From Pezicula radicicola (taxonomy: Eukaryota; Ascomycota; Leotiomycetes; Helotiales; Dermateaceae), in NCBI GenBank assembly GCA_003008705.1, contig PDUO01000058.1, positions 66,263 to 130,262 on the forward strand: a stretch of DNA of 64,000 bases, read 5' to 3'. The notes beneath the pieces were generated by a model. That model had not been told where the DNA came from, searched no databases, and saw only the letters and a list, made by a program, of their open reading frames with translations. Made by a program: the position numbers and the translations under genes. How positions within the stretch are numbered: position 1 is the first letter of the stretch; every line of letters starts with the position of its first letter. Below, one piece after another: positions 54,048-64,000 of the stretch.

Positions 54048-55305
54048 TCATGAAGCAATGGAAGTCATGTCAATGTGCGCTGGTGCGGCCTGACGAGCGT
54101 GCTTTGGTAGGCGAAAGGAGAGATAGAGTAGGTATTGTCCCGGATGGAAGTAAATGAATATGGAGACGCAGAAGAAGATTGGGACGGCGTCGAAGATATA
54201 TGTGCACCACTCGTTCTCCTCAGTATATCCTGTCCTTCCTAAAGAAAAATCGGCAGTTCGATAGATGGTTCGGATCTATGAGAAGAGAGCAACTGTTAGT
54301 TGAAACCTTTAGACTGAGGAGAAGTCCAGACCGTGCGAGTAGAAATCTGGGAGAGGCACTTACGAAGATCAAGAGACAACCAAGATTAATGAGGTGCAAT
54401 AGTTGCTGCCAATTTTTCCTCAGCTTCTTATCTTGTCCATCAATCGTTACATATTTCCCATCCACATTTCCATCTATTCTTTTCTCAAAATCGATCGCGA
54501 ATCGTTTCGAAGTAATATTGAATCTAAGCGCAATGATGCTGAAGAACCCGAAACAAACGAGTTGCAATATGACTCCGATGAGAGCTATCTTCTTCCCCTC
54601 GTCGGCTTTCGATTTCGCATCAGGATCGCTTGAGTTTACGGATGTGATTTTGATGGCACCCCAGAGTTGAAGTAGAAGACAAATTATATCGCCAACGACG
54701 AAGATGGGTGTTACGAAGCGAGCTGGTGTTGGATAATGGTTAGTCTCTTTTTGTCTTAAAGTTGCTATTGTTAAGTATAAGGTGTCTCTTGTCATTTGCT
54801 CCACTTACGAGGGGCCCAGAGAAGTCTAGTCGTTCTTCCTACTGCTGGCACGGCATGAAAAACTACTCTACCCTGCGATACTGTTAGGAAACCAAGAAAC
54901 CAGCTATTACACTTCCCGACGGCAGGGTCTTACAAAGATGATATAGAGTCCCGCGGCCATTAATACAGGTGCCAAGATGATGAGAGCGAATTGTACTACG
55001 TATGTTGCTTTGTTGTTGACGTTCTTTGCTGAAATACAACGGATTATGTATCCGAATCCCTCCACTATTTAACACAGTTAGTTATTAGCAAACGTGCAAG
55101 AAGCGAATGAAGGATTCGAGGTAGTGATAGACATACTTGCAGCTCCCAGAACCATTACCACCCAAACCCAAGACCGATATCTTATCCATTGTATGAAGGT
55201 GAGGATGAAAGCTACAGAGTACAGGGCGGCGAAGATGGCTGCAGCAGCTATAGAAGGATCGTAGTTGTAATGGGATATTTCGCCGTTGGCGTTGACTTGC
55301 ACCAT
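54048..55305 (-). CDS. RTA1-family membrane protein (lipid-translocating exporter-like)
   Basis: Five exons, 55305-55137, 55064-54934, 54872-54809, 54722-54364 and 54275-54048, give 316 residues. RTA1/RTM1/RSB1 proteins are fungal seven-helix plasma-membrane proteins linked to sphingoid-base release and resistance to membrane-active drugs. Family blocks present: YDPSIAAAAIFAALYSVAFILTFIQWIRYRSW, EGFGYIIRC, FALIILAPVLMAAGLYIIFGRVV, PPRFVTPIFVVGDIICLLLQLWG, and RTIYRTADFS with ENEWCTYIFDAVPIF and HPGQYLP near the end. All exon phases agree with these motifs. The third exon is short (64 bp), and its acceptor was chosen over a nearer out-of-phase one. Substrate not determinable. Confidence 0.92.
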
Positions 55306-56390
55306 GGTGGACCTTGGGCCAGTTCTGAGATAGTAAGTTCTAGGAGGGTCGACTTGTAATGTATATAAAAGAGATAACTATGAGAGGTTGAGTAGACTGA
55401 GAATCTTTGCAAAATATGAACGAGCCTGGAATTATACAGAGGAATGCCGGAGAAACAAAAAAGGACTGCTTCTTCTGCTTCTTCAACTAGGAGAATGGGA
55501 CAACAGAGACTCTATATAGACCAACCTACCGCCAGAAGACGGGAAGTATACAAACCGATATTTCTAAGACCGTCTTACGCTGCGTCATGAACAGCAAATC
55601 ATCGAGGTATGCATGCATTGCGATATGTCTGTTCCCGAAGCCATCAGGCAGTAACACGATATGAAGCCCCAACCTAGCTAGAAGGTAGTATCATTGAAGC
55701 ATTTTGAAGGGGGCTGAGGATTTTGATGATAGCAGAAATTTGGGAGACGAGTTGGTTACCCTTTTTGGATTGGTAAGTGGATCTAGGTATGTTGAGGGGG
55801 TGATTGGGTGGTAGCCGAGAGGCTGGCATAGCCGCTTTTTGAAAACATGGGGGTCGATTATGTGCAAAGTTGTCAGGTTCATACGCCGAGAACTTTTGGG
55901 ATAGTATTATCTTTAAGTATATTGTAAACTACCTGTTTCGGCCCTTAGTCTGGAAGTTAACTTATACACATATCTTTTATAACTGCTATAAAACTTGTGG
56001 TTATCTATAGTAAAGTTAGACCTCGCTACTTACAGTGCGAAGTAGACCCAATTTTATTAGTAAGAAAATGCTAAACAAAAATTTGAAGAATTGCAACTTA
56101 TTAGCACTTGTATAACAAGTAGTGGGACTTGTAACTTAGTAACTTTCAGTTAGGCACTTGTAGTTGGACGCCAGCCCAATACTAGGTCTTCTAATGCATT
56201 CCGTCACTTTGCAATTTTTCCATGTAGTCTTTTCTTAGTAACACCTTCGTACAATTTCGAAGCTTTTAAGGTTATTAGTCGGCCACACAGTTTCAATTTT
56301 ACCAGCTGGAATTTTTATATACACAAAGCCTTGTTCACACAACTGGGAAGCTCAACACCTTTCAACACCTGTCAAAAAATAGAGACAAAC
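55306..56390. other. Intergenic, AT-rich to the right
   Basis: Promoter side of the RTA1 gene and DNA before the 2EXR pseudogene. A 63-codon frame at 55691-55882 has no features. Confidence 0.55.
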
Positions 56391-57008
56391 ATGTCCCTAA
56401 CTACCTTCACTCTCTTCCCAAATCTCCGTGTCGAGCTCCGCCTTGCCATTTGGCATTTCGCCTAACAGAACGATCGCAACGAGGATGTGATAGTCGAAAT
56501 TTAGCCACATGTTGCCAAAAATCAGTACTACAGTACATTCAAGCTGCTCAGCCCCCCTCCGACAATCCTTTAGGTATCTTCGGAATCACGGGCTGAAGGC
56601 CTCAAGATATACAAAACTTGCTTATTTGAAGGCGGTGGAACGCTAGTTATATACATCAACCCTATCGGCGATACACTGTGGATACAATTTCCAGATGTTT
56701 CGATGTATTCGGCGCCTTCGGAGGTAGTAGATTATATTAGAAATTGGCGTGGGAGTTTAGGATATTTATATTTCGATAAGGATTTTACAACTAAAGAATG
56801 GGAGAAGTGGCTTAATGGTGTATCTACTGGTGATCTGGTTGGGGGCAAGCTGATAGAGGATCCGCAAACAGTCTGGCCTTACCTACTGGACACTACATTT
56901 AAGCACCAAGATAAGAAGTTGCTTAACATGGAGTGGATATTGATACACATGATTAAGCATGCGGAGGATATATATTGGCACCATGAGACTATTTATGGAC
57001 TTGATTGA
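56391..57008 (+). pseudogene. 2EXR protein pseudogene with three in-frame stops
   Basis: From the ATG at 56391 one frame runs to the TGA at 57006-57008 without frameshift, but is interrupted by stops at 56463-56465 (TAA), 56502-56504 (TAG) and 56571-56573 (TAG). The start TTFTLFPNLRVELRLAIWHFA is a 2EXR motif, and later VSSESRAEGLKIYKTC matches the second conserved block. All three stops could come from CAA or CAG by C-to-T change. The last 101 codons are still open from the ATG at 56703. Related to the intact gene at 17490-18065. Some stops could lie in unrecognised introns, but I found no phase-fitting splice sites. Confidence 0.72.
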
Positions 57009-57711
57009 AAGATGATAGTTTTTTAAGGGCTTTAAATAACGTTATAATTAAGGCTCCTAGCTAACTTATTTGCTCCTGAACGGTTTAGCAAAGTCTATAG
57101 ATTATTGTAGATAATACAGATAAAAATTAGAGTCATTCTAAGGTTGAAATTGTCTACCTACACACACTTCTAACTTGTACAATTAAGACACTTGCTCTAT
57201 ACATTTTAAAAAATCGTTGCCTCTAATCTATAACGACGTCGTAGTGTAGATCACTACCGTTAGTGATTTAATAGTGTAAGCAACGATGCATTAATTCTCC
57301 GAAGCCTCTTCTGGTGGGATTTTTCTTCCGCATTCACCAATTCTCATCAGTACTGCAGCACATATACTATACTGCTTAAGACTCAGCAGCAATATCCACC
57401 AAACCAAATTAAATCTCGCATTAGTTATCCCCGAGTAATAATCTCAGTTCAAAGCCTTCGCAGGCCGTGTATAACTGACTGGTTGATCAAATAGATAAAT
57501 CGTATAAGTATGAGCAATATCTCCTTCGTGTAGTCTTAGACCACTATACAGTGATAGAGTATCACTGAAACTAAAAGAAGACCAATTAGGGAAATAATAG
57601 TGCAGTTTCCTGTCCCTGCCAATGTAGACAAGTTGTACAGGTACGATTTGCTCTTAGACCAAGTATTGTGTTAAGGTTTCGTTTGGCGTTACGTTTGAAT
57701 CCGGGATTGTA
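57009..57711. other. Intergenic, between pseudogene and transposon remnant
   Basis: No gene seen. The base composition becomes steadily AT-rich toward the element at 57712. Confidence 0.55.
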
Positions 57712-59231
57712 CGAAGGCGAGATTAAATAGTAATGAGATGTGGCCCGTACACTCCGAATAGTATCAAAATCATCAAAATTACTACTATTTCTAATACTAA
57801 TAACTATATTAAATATACTACTATCCGTAAAAATAATTACCTCCCTTATAATCTAGAATCCTCTAATTAATCTCTATTTACCCAGAAACCTATTCCCTTA
57901 TTATATCCTAATCTATTTTATCCTATTCTATATACTATATCTATTCTATCTATTCTAATATATAAGGCCGATTCTAAGTATTTATAATAGCTATTCTTAT
58001 TAGTATCTAAGTATACTCAATTATATTCATTTTAGATAAATTCCTAGGGTATTTATAGAGTAGATAACCTTTCTATTTAAATAATAAAGTTATATACTAA
58101 CTTATATAAGATAGAGTACTATCTTATTATAGAATAAAAGGTCCTTCTAGCTTTATATTAAGATTATCTATATAGGGAATAAGTAGTAGAATAACTACTT
58201 CTTAATAATACTATATAAAATCAACCCCTCCCTTACCTTTATCCCTCTTTATTATAGCCTTCTTTTAAAATACCTCTTATATTACTAGCTTACCTAGTTT
58301 CTTCTTCCTAAGTCTCTACTACTTAAGGATATTATTAGCTTATAGGTAGGCCTATTCTACTTATTTTAATAGTAGGAGTATTATATTATATTAATCAATA
58401 ATAGCTTAATATTTTATTATTTCTTCAACTATCTCTTTATAGTAGATATAGTAAGGGCCTTTATAATTATATAAAAAGTAACCCTAGAATATTACCTTAC
58501 TATAGTTATTATACCTAACTTCGATATAATCCTTATTATATTAATTATCTAGTATATAGGATATTAAATATCTCCCCCTATACTCTCTAACTAGTATTAT
58601 AGCCTTATCTATAAATACTACCTTTTTCTAATTATTAAGTATCTAATCCTTCTAGGAGAGTATAATCTTATAGTATAAGACTTCTTATATTAGAGTAAGG
58701 GTAAGTTTCTTTATAGGTTTAACTCAATATAGGTTATAGACTTATATCTCTATCTATATAGTTAATATAGAGGCTTTAATTCTAAGCTCTTATATAACCT
58801 TAAGTTAAAGTATCTTATAATAATAGTGATCCTACTCTATAGTAGCCTTTAATTAGTTCCTAGTTATTTCTAATATAGTCTTTAACTTCCCTAACTTTAG
58901 CTTAATAGTTGTATATTTATATATTAATAGTAGGGGTATATTATAGGTATTATAATAGACTTATATTTTAGTAGATTTATTCTTAATTCAATAGGTAGTT
59001 TATAAATCGATTTTCGACCTCTTTATAGCTAGTAGAAGATCAACTCTATCGTTAATATAGCTAAGGAAGGTTACCTTCTCTTCTAAATCAATATATAGGT
59101 GTTTTGGAGGTATTATAGTAGCTATGGTAATAATTATTATAAAATCTAATATAGTTTCTATTATAGTGGTATAGCATCATGTAACTAGAAACGCTTGGGC
59201 TATATCTCATTACTATTTAATCTCGCCTTCG
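57712..59231. mobile_element. Degenerate TIR DNA transposon, Tc1/mariner-like, RIP-like decay
   Basis: The first 35 bp (starting CGAAGGCGAGATTAAATAG) and the reverse complement of the last 35 bp agree at all but two or three positions; the differences are transitions. TA lies outside each end (57710-57711 and 59232-59233), the target duplication of Tc1/mariner/pogo elements. Size 1,520 bp fits such an element. The interior is extremely AT-rich with stops in every frame, and no transposase is readable. This is the expected look after repeat-induced point mutation. The transposase family cannot be named because the coding part is gone. Confidence 0.82.
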
Positions 59232-59996
59232 TAAGGTTGAGTATGATGGATGACTAACGTTAAGTACAACATGTACTTCGTACTCTCTTATATAATGTTC
59301 CTACCGGAATATAGAAATATCAGAAGAGGGGAAAAGGCTATAGGAAAGTACAAAAGGATAAGCTCAACCTAGGTAACATATAAGAGAAGCTCTAACCGAG
59401 CCCCTAACTTTAGGCGAGTCGGCGTCATCTTCCTCTCCCTTCAGATAGCAAGCCGTCATTTACTCATTTATCTATGACTCGGTGCCTTACTACTCTGTTA
59501 TTTGTAAAGTTGCTGTCTTGTAGGTAGGTAGGTAGCTTTGCTAAATTAAATTCCGGATAGAATAATCTTGGCTTTAGCGAGCGCGTGCAAACCACCACGA
59601 TCTGTCGATCCATCAACACTGTACCATCCAAACAAAAAATTGCCACCAACCTTCTCAAAGCTACTGCAAAAAAGCAACATCGAGAGAAATGACTGGTTGG
59701 TATTTATCCATTAGCGCCGAGCGACTCAGGGTATCAAAGTTAGAACAAAGTGCCGTGCGCATGCACATGTCCTGTCGCTGGACGTCGCATCATTTTCCCT
59801 GCTCGTTTTGACACAAACCTCGGTCGGCAATCGCAAAGCTCTAACAAAAGCTCAGAGCTTAAAAAAGGGCGTCACCAAGAAACAAGAAACAACAAGAAGA
59901 AACAAAAAGAAAAAAGAGAACACATTTCCAATCTTCTCTTTCTTCCCATCTCCCCCATCTCTCCTATTGTTTCTATACAGGAATCGAACTTGACTC
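59232..59996. other. Intergenic, promoter side of the hydrolase gene
   Basis: Normal base composition returns here. An AAGAAACAAGAA-type purine-rich stretch lies at about 59875-59925. No gene is supported. Confidence 0.55.
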
Positions 59997-61139
59997 ATGT
60001 CTTCCAACCCAGAAGAAAAGATGGTTCGAGAAGGCAAAGGCGGCTACGGACTAGCCCTAATGGGTTTCGAACAAACAGGAGTCTTCGGCCAAGGAAAAGC
60101 AAGTTTACCAAGCATGAGCATCACGAGTCTTCTACAATGGGTAAAACCAACGATCGGAATGACAATAGGAGGAAATTCAGGAGGAACAGGACCCTACAAA
60201 TGTACAGAATTTCGATCCCACCCAGGTCTCCCAAAACACACAATCTATCAACCAGATCCCACGACACTACCCCCAGACTTAAAACTTCCAGTCTTGCTAT
60301 GGGGAAACGGTGCTTGTGTAGGTTGGGGAGGTTGGTTCTCCAAATTCCTGGCTGAGATTGCGTCACATGGATATTTCGTAATCGCGAATGGAATCCCTGA
60401 ATTCTCTGGTGTTTTTACTAGGACGAAATGGACGGATATGACTGATGCTATGAATTGGATTGATGGGAATGCTGGAACTGGTGTTTATGCGCATGTTGAT
60501 GCCACCAGGATTGCTGCAGCCGGTCAATCTTGCGGTGGTTTACAGGCGTTCACTGCTAGTTTGGATCCTAGGGTTACGCTCACTTGTATTTTTAATAGTG
60601 GGCTTATTGATGAGGGGAATACGGGTCTTTTTGAGAAGTTACATGCTCCGGTCGGGTTTTTTCTTGGGGGTCCGTCGGATATTGCTTTTGTGAATGTGAG
60701 TATCTTTTTTTGTCGGCATCTCTTTTTTAACTAGACTTTTAAGATGGCATGTTACTGATCATTTGCTTAGGGTGAGCGTGATTATAAGAACATGCCAGCG
60801 AAGATACCAAGTGTCAAACTGAATCTTCCTGTCGGGCACATGGGAACCTATGGTTCAGCCAACGGGGGACAGTTTGGTAAAGCAGCTGTGGCCTTTTTGG
60901 AATGGCAAATGAAAGGCGACAAGACATCGGCCAAGTTGTTCCTTGACCAAGAGTCCTCTTTAACAAGAGATGGATGGGATATCGTCTCCAAGGGTTACGA
61001 GTCCAGGCAAGTGAAGAAGCCCTCGCCACGGAAACCAAACATTAACTTGTTACCGATCACTGATGTGCGATCAATGATCGAGGAAAGGAAATCTAAGAAG
61101 AATATCTCTGGAAAGCCCGATCGCATCGTGAAACTATGA
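59997..61139 (+). CDS. Alpha/beta hydrolase, Ser nucleophile GQSCGG
   Basis: Exons 59997-60695 and 60771-61139 (75-bp intron) give 355 residues. The strand-turn-helix AAAGQSCGGLQAF carries the nucleophile Ser178. LPVLLWGNGACVGWGGW precedes it as the oxyanion-hole strand, GGPSDIAFVN offers the acid and LPVGHMGTYG the histidine. This layout fits the dienelactone hydrolase, chlorophyllase or cutinase-like group often seen in fungi as small secreted or cytosolic esterases. No signal peptide is apparent (MSSNPEEKMVREGKGG), so cytosolic. The basic tail (RKPNINLLPITDVRSMIEERKSKKNISG) is extra to the fold. Substrate unknown. Confidence 0.88.
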
Positions 61140-61829
61140 ATGGATCATAAATTGATTCGGGTACCTCGGGACTTTGAGATCTAGTCTTGATAAGACGCAG
61201 GAAGAGACGGCAGTTACGACGTTAAATAGGAGATTCCAGCAAATGATCAGAAGTCTGGGAAATACTCAGAACCAGATTTACGATGGTCTGCTACTTCCCA
61301 CTCAAGACCGAACAGTGGAGAGTATCATCGGGTTTATCGGTATACTAAGGGTGCTCCATAAATCTTGTTGGCCATAAAGGGAAAATCCTCAGAGCCGAGC
61401 AAAGCAATAACCACCTCCTCCAACCAAATGGCCGAAGTCTTGTCGGGAATACTAAGCCATGGTAGATGGCTAAACGAGGAAGAAAGAGCCGACGGCTGTT
61501 GGCTTTTGATGCGTAGATGCTGGCTTTGTTGAAGTAGACGGGTAAGGATTAGGTAGTCAGGTGGGCGTAAAAGCGATGGTATTGAGTTGTCTATAGCGGG
61601 TAATAGGTATTCTACTCGTATGCCGTATCTTCAGGATTGAAATTCCCCTATAAAACTTTTGCTATGTTATAGGACAGTAGAACCTCGCATTAAATTAAAT
61701 TACAATCCAGTAAATCTACAAGACAAACTAGTTTCAACCCTGCTCAAGGCCGTCAGTTACATAAAGTGATCCCAAGATTTGGACGCCGCCAATGTGAAAA
61801 CTCCAAAAAATACAACAAGAAATCATGAA
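61140..61829. other. Convergent intergenic region
   Basis: 3' flanks of the hydrolase and MFS genes. A 67-codon frame at 61174-61377 has no features. Confidence 0.55.
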
Positions 61830-63678
61830 TCATACAAAAGGAGCTGTATAGAGCCCAGTTCTGTCTTTCTGGGCCTGATCTCCCTTCAAGTCCTTTGCAA
61901 GTTTTGAGCGTGCACGCAATGCATGCCCGTACTTGAACATAACAAACGGAATGAAAGTTAGAATCGTCCCGAAAATCGCTAGCATCAAACCGGCATATTG
62001 GCTGCCTAGGTTCTTGAAGAATTGAGTGGCGAAGAGAGGTGCAACGGCTCCCAAAGAGTTACGCATGAGTCCTTGGCCGGCGATGGCTGATGAGGAGTTC
62101 TCGCCATAACAGTCGGAGGTGAAGCTGTAGGTCGACTCAAAAATGAAGAAGATGCCGATGGCGATTGGTGCCAGCGCGATTGTTGGTGCGATCCATGGCA
62201 GATACCCATACTGCGTAAATGAATAGATAAACAATCCAACAGGGAGCGCAGCGGAGCCCCACATTGCTCCATATAGCCTTGATTCAGGGAGAATGACTCT
62301 GTCGCGGGACTCCATGATAGATTTGTATTTTCGGATTTGGAGGAAATTTGCTGCGAAACCGATGGTAACACCAATGCAGAGGGAGATGTATGGCAAGCCC
62401 GCAACGCCTTCGCCCCAACCTCGCTTTGTCTGGAAGGTGATTGGGATCACCGATAGGAAGAGGAAGGTCACAAACCAGGCAAAAGAAATCCACAGTCCGA
62501 ATGCAAAGACAACAGGCTCTGTTGCCAGCATCTGGACCGCTTTAACCGAAGAGTTGTGAAGCATTTGCTTAAGGTCGCTAGTCTCAAGATCCATTCCTGT
62601 ATGTTCTCAAGTATTAGTTTATCTAATGTAGTTAAGACACTCCAGGGAACAGTATCCTAGAATGTATAAGATCCGTACCTGCGATATATCGTTCATCTCC
62701 TGTCGCCGCACGCAGTTTTTTCGCTCGTTTATGTAGCGTCACACCTCCTCTTGTCTCTCTCAGAAAGCATGCGATAATAACGAGCAATGGAAGGTTAGAC
62801 AACCCTTGAATGCCTTCAATCCATCTCCATCCAATCGTCTCGTCGATGAAACCCGCGTAGATAGGTGCTCCTACAGTCCCTAATATGGCGACATATGAAA
62901 AGCATGCCATTGGAATTGCCCGAGAGTCGGATTCGTAAATATCGCTGAAAGTTCCACCAACAAGAATCGTCCCGACGCAGCCGAAAAGTCCAGACAGTGT
63001 ACGCATAACAAGAATAGTTGCGATATTCTTTCCTAGTGCTAGTCCGATAAACACAACCACAAATAAGGCATATGCTCCAATGTAAACAGTCCTCCGCCCA
63101 ACAAGCTCACAGAAAGGTGCGAGGAACAAAGGTGCCAATGCACATGCAAAGTTGAAGCAGAATAATCCGAGTTGTCCCAGCTCCGTGCTGACTCCCAGAT
63201 CCTCGCACATTCGATCGATTCCACTACTGTAGGCCGTTGTCGCAAGACCAATAAATAATGTCATCAAACACAATAGCAGGGTGATGAATGCTTTTCTGCC
63301 TTGGGACCAGTTGAATGGATTCTCCTTGTCTCCGTCGTAGAAAGTAAGCTTGATGTACTCCTTTCCTTCGTTCCGAATGACTTCAGTTAACGTGAGTGGC
63401 AAATCGAAGTCAACCTTTACTAGTGGTCCCTCTTCTTGGGTTCCGGTATTGCTACTTTCGAGTGCCTCGAGGAACGATCCACCAGTGATCCGTCCATTTT
63501 TCCTTTGATGTGGCTTTTCTTCTACTTGGTTAGTATTAGGAAGATCCGTTGAGGTGCGGTTTTTAGGTGCCTCGCCAGGACTTCGAGGAGTTACTGTGCC
63601 GCTATGATGATTTAGAGGAGTAGTTGTGCCCGACTCGAAGTGGTCGTCGGTAACACCATCATTTCCGGATGTCGACAT
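61830..63678 (-). CDS. MFS transporter, DHA1 (drug:H+ antiporter) type
   Basis: Exons 63678-62679 and 62596-61830 (82-bp intron) give 588 residues. A long polar N-terminus (about 130 residues, Thr/Ser/Pro-rich) precedes ENPFNWSQGRKAF, the entry signature of fungal DHA1 carriers of the FLR1/TPO group. Twelve helices follow; LVGRRTVYIG is motif A, and SGLFGCVGTILVGGTFSDI and MACFSYVAILGTVGAPIYAGFI hold motif C-like glycines. The second half (GLWISFAWFVTFLFLSVIPITF...) ends with a soluble basic tail. Such proteins export drugs, polyamines or fungal toxins from the plasma membrane. No secondary-metabolite cluster lies next to it in the window, so the substrate is open. Confidence 0.92.
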
Positions 63679-64000
63679 GGTGTAATATATTGATGAAGAT
63701 ATTTTGAAGAACGAACCTCTGGGCCAGAAAGACGGTTCTCCCTGGGAGATGTGTCTTTACATATCTGCCCATCATACTATGGAATTTGGTTTCTGTGGAC
63801 CATTCGCCTCGTATGTCCCAAGTCTTCTCAAAGCACTTCATTGCATCTCTCTTCTGTCGTCATATATATGGGTGCACCGAGATAGGGCCGTCGTGAGACA
63901 GAATGCTGAATGATAGAACCCAATTTTCTCTCCTCGTCTGAAGCTTACTTAAACTTCTGGACCTACAAAAAATCGACACTAAGCAGCTTTACCGACTTGG
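63679..64000. other. Upstream region of the MFS gene
   Basis: Promoter side of the transporter up to the window edge; no gene seen. Confidence 0.55.

Noticed and set aside
60121..60366. Minus-strand frame inside the hydrolase gene
   Set aside because: Antisense to the alpha/beta hydrolase core; no independent support.

Overview
The window is nuclear DNA of a filamentous ascomycete (Pezizomycotina). The gene families point to Leotiomycetes, but that placement is inference. The evidence for a fungus is direct: genes are broken by short 50-100 bp GT-AG introns, one intron is GC-AG, and the families are fungal (Zn2Cys6 regulator, 2EXR and DUF3605 proteins, RTA1 protein, eqolisin, THI5 with a TPP riboswitch). 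Intron-exon structures below were worked out by hand from splice signals, reading phase and recognisable protein motifs.

Left part (1-10.1 kb): the 5' end of a gene leaving the window (perhaps a cytochrome P450), a BAHD-type acyltransferase, a TLC-like membrane protein, a PEP mutase/isocitrate lyase-family enzyme (oxaloacetate acetylhydrolase-like) with a 3 x 28-residue N-terminal repeat, a small Cys/His-rich protein and a secreted RNase T2. Then come two gene-poor stretches (10.1-15.8 kb and 18.1-22.2 kb) around a secreted glutamic peptidase (family G1) and a 2EXR protein, followed by a GH3 beta-glucosidase.

Middle (25-39.5 kb): mostly housekeeping genes. These are a DUF3605 protein, NADH-cytochrome b5 reductase, an F-box protein, a probable small single-pass membrane protein, an SND2/TMEM208 homologue, the anaphase-promoting complex subunit CDC27/APC3 and a multi-pass membrane protein of unknown function.

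Right part (40-49.9 kb): an allantoin-utilisation group. Ureidoglycolate lyase and a PuuE-type allantoinase share the minus strand, and the allantoinase is divergent from an NCS1 permease across a promoter with GATA-type sites. Next is the thiamine-pyrimidine synthase THI5/NMT1, preceded by an upstream ORF and a TPP riboswitch, and then a cupredoxin-like surface protein.

Far right (51-64 kb): a Zn2Cys6 regulator, an RTA1-family membrane protein, a 2EXR pseudogene whose three stop codons all fit C-to-T change at CpA, a 1.5-kb very AT-rich element with 35-bp terminal inverted repeats and flanking TA (a Tc1/mariner-like element decayed by RIP-like mutation), an alpha/beta hydrolase and a DHA1-type MFS transporter. 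An 18-bp minisatellite family occurs at three places (about 8.4, 48.7 and 50.2 kb). I saw no rRNA, CRISPR array or convincing tRNA. No clearly new multi-gene system is evident; the best leads are the riboswitch leader, the PuuE cluster, the repeat-bearing OAH-like protein, the minisatellite (possibly acting as an intron) and the decayed transposon beside the pseudogene.
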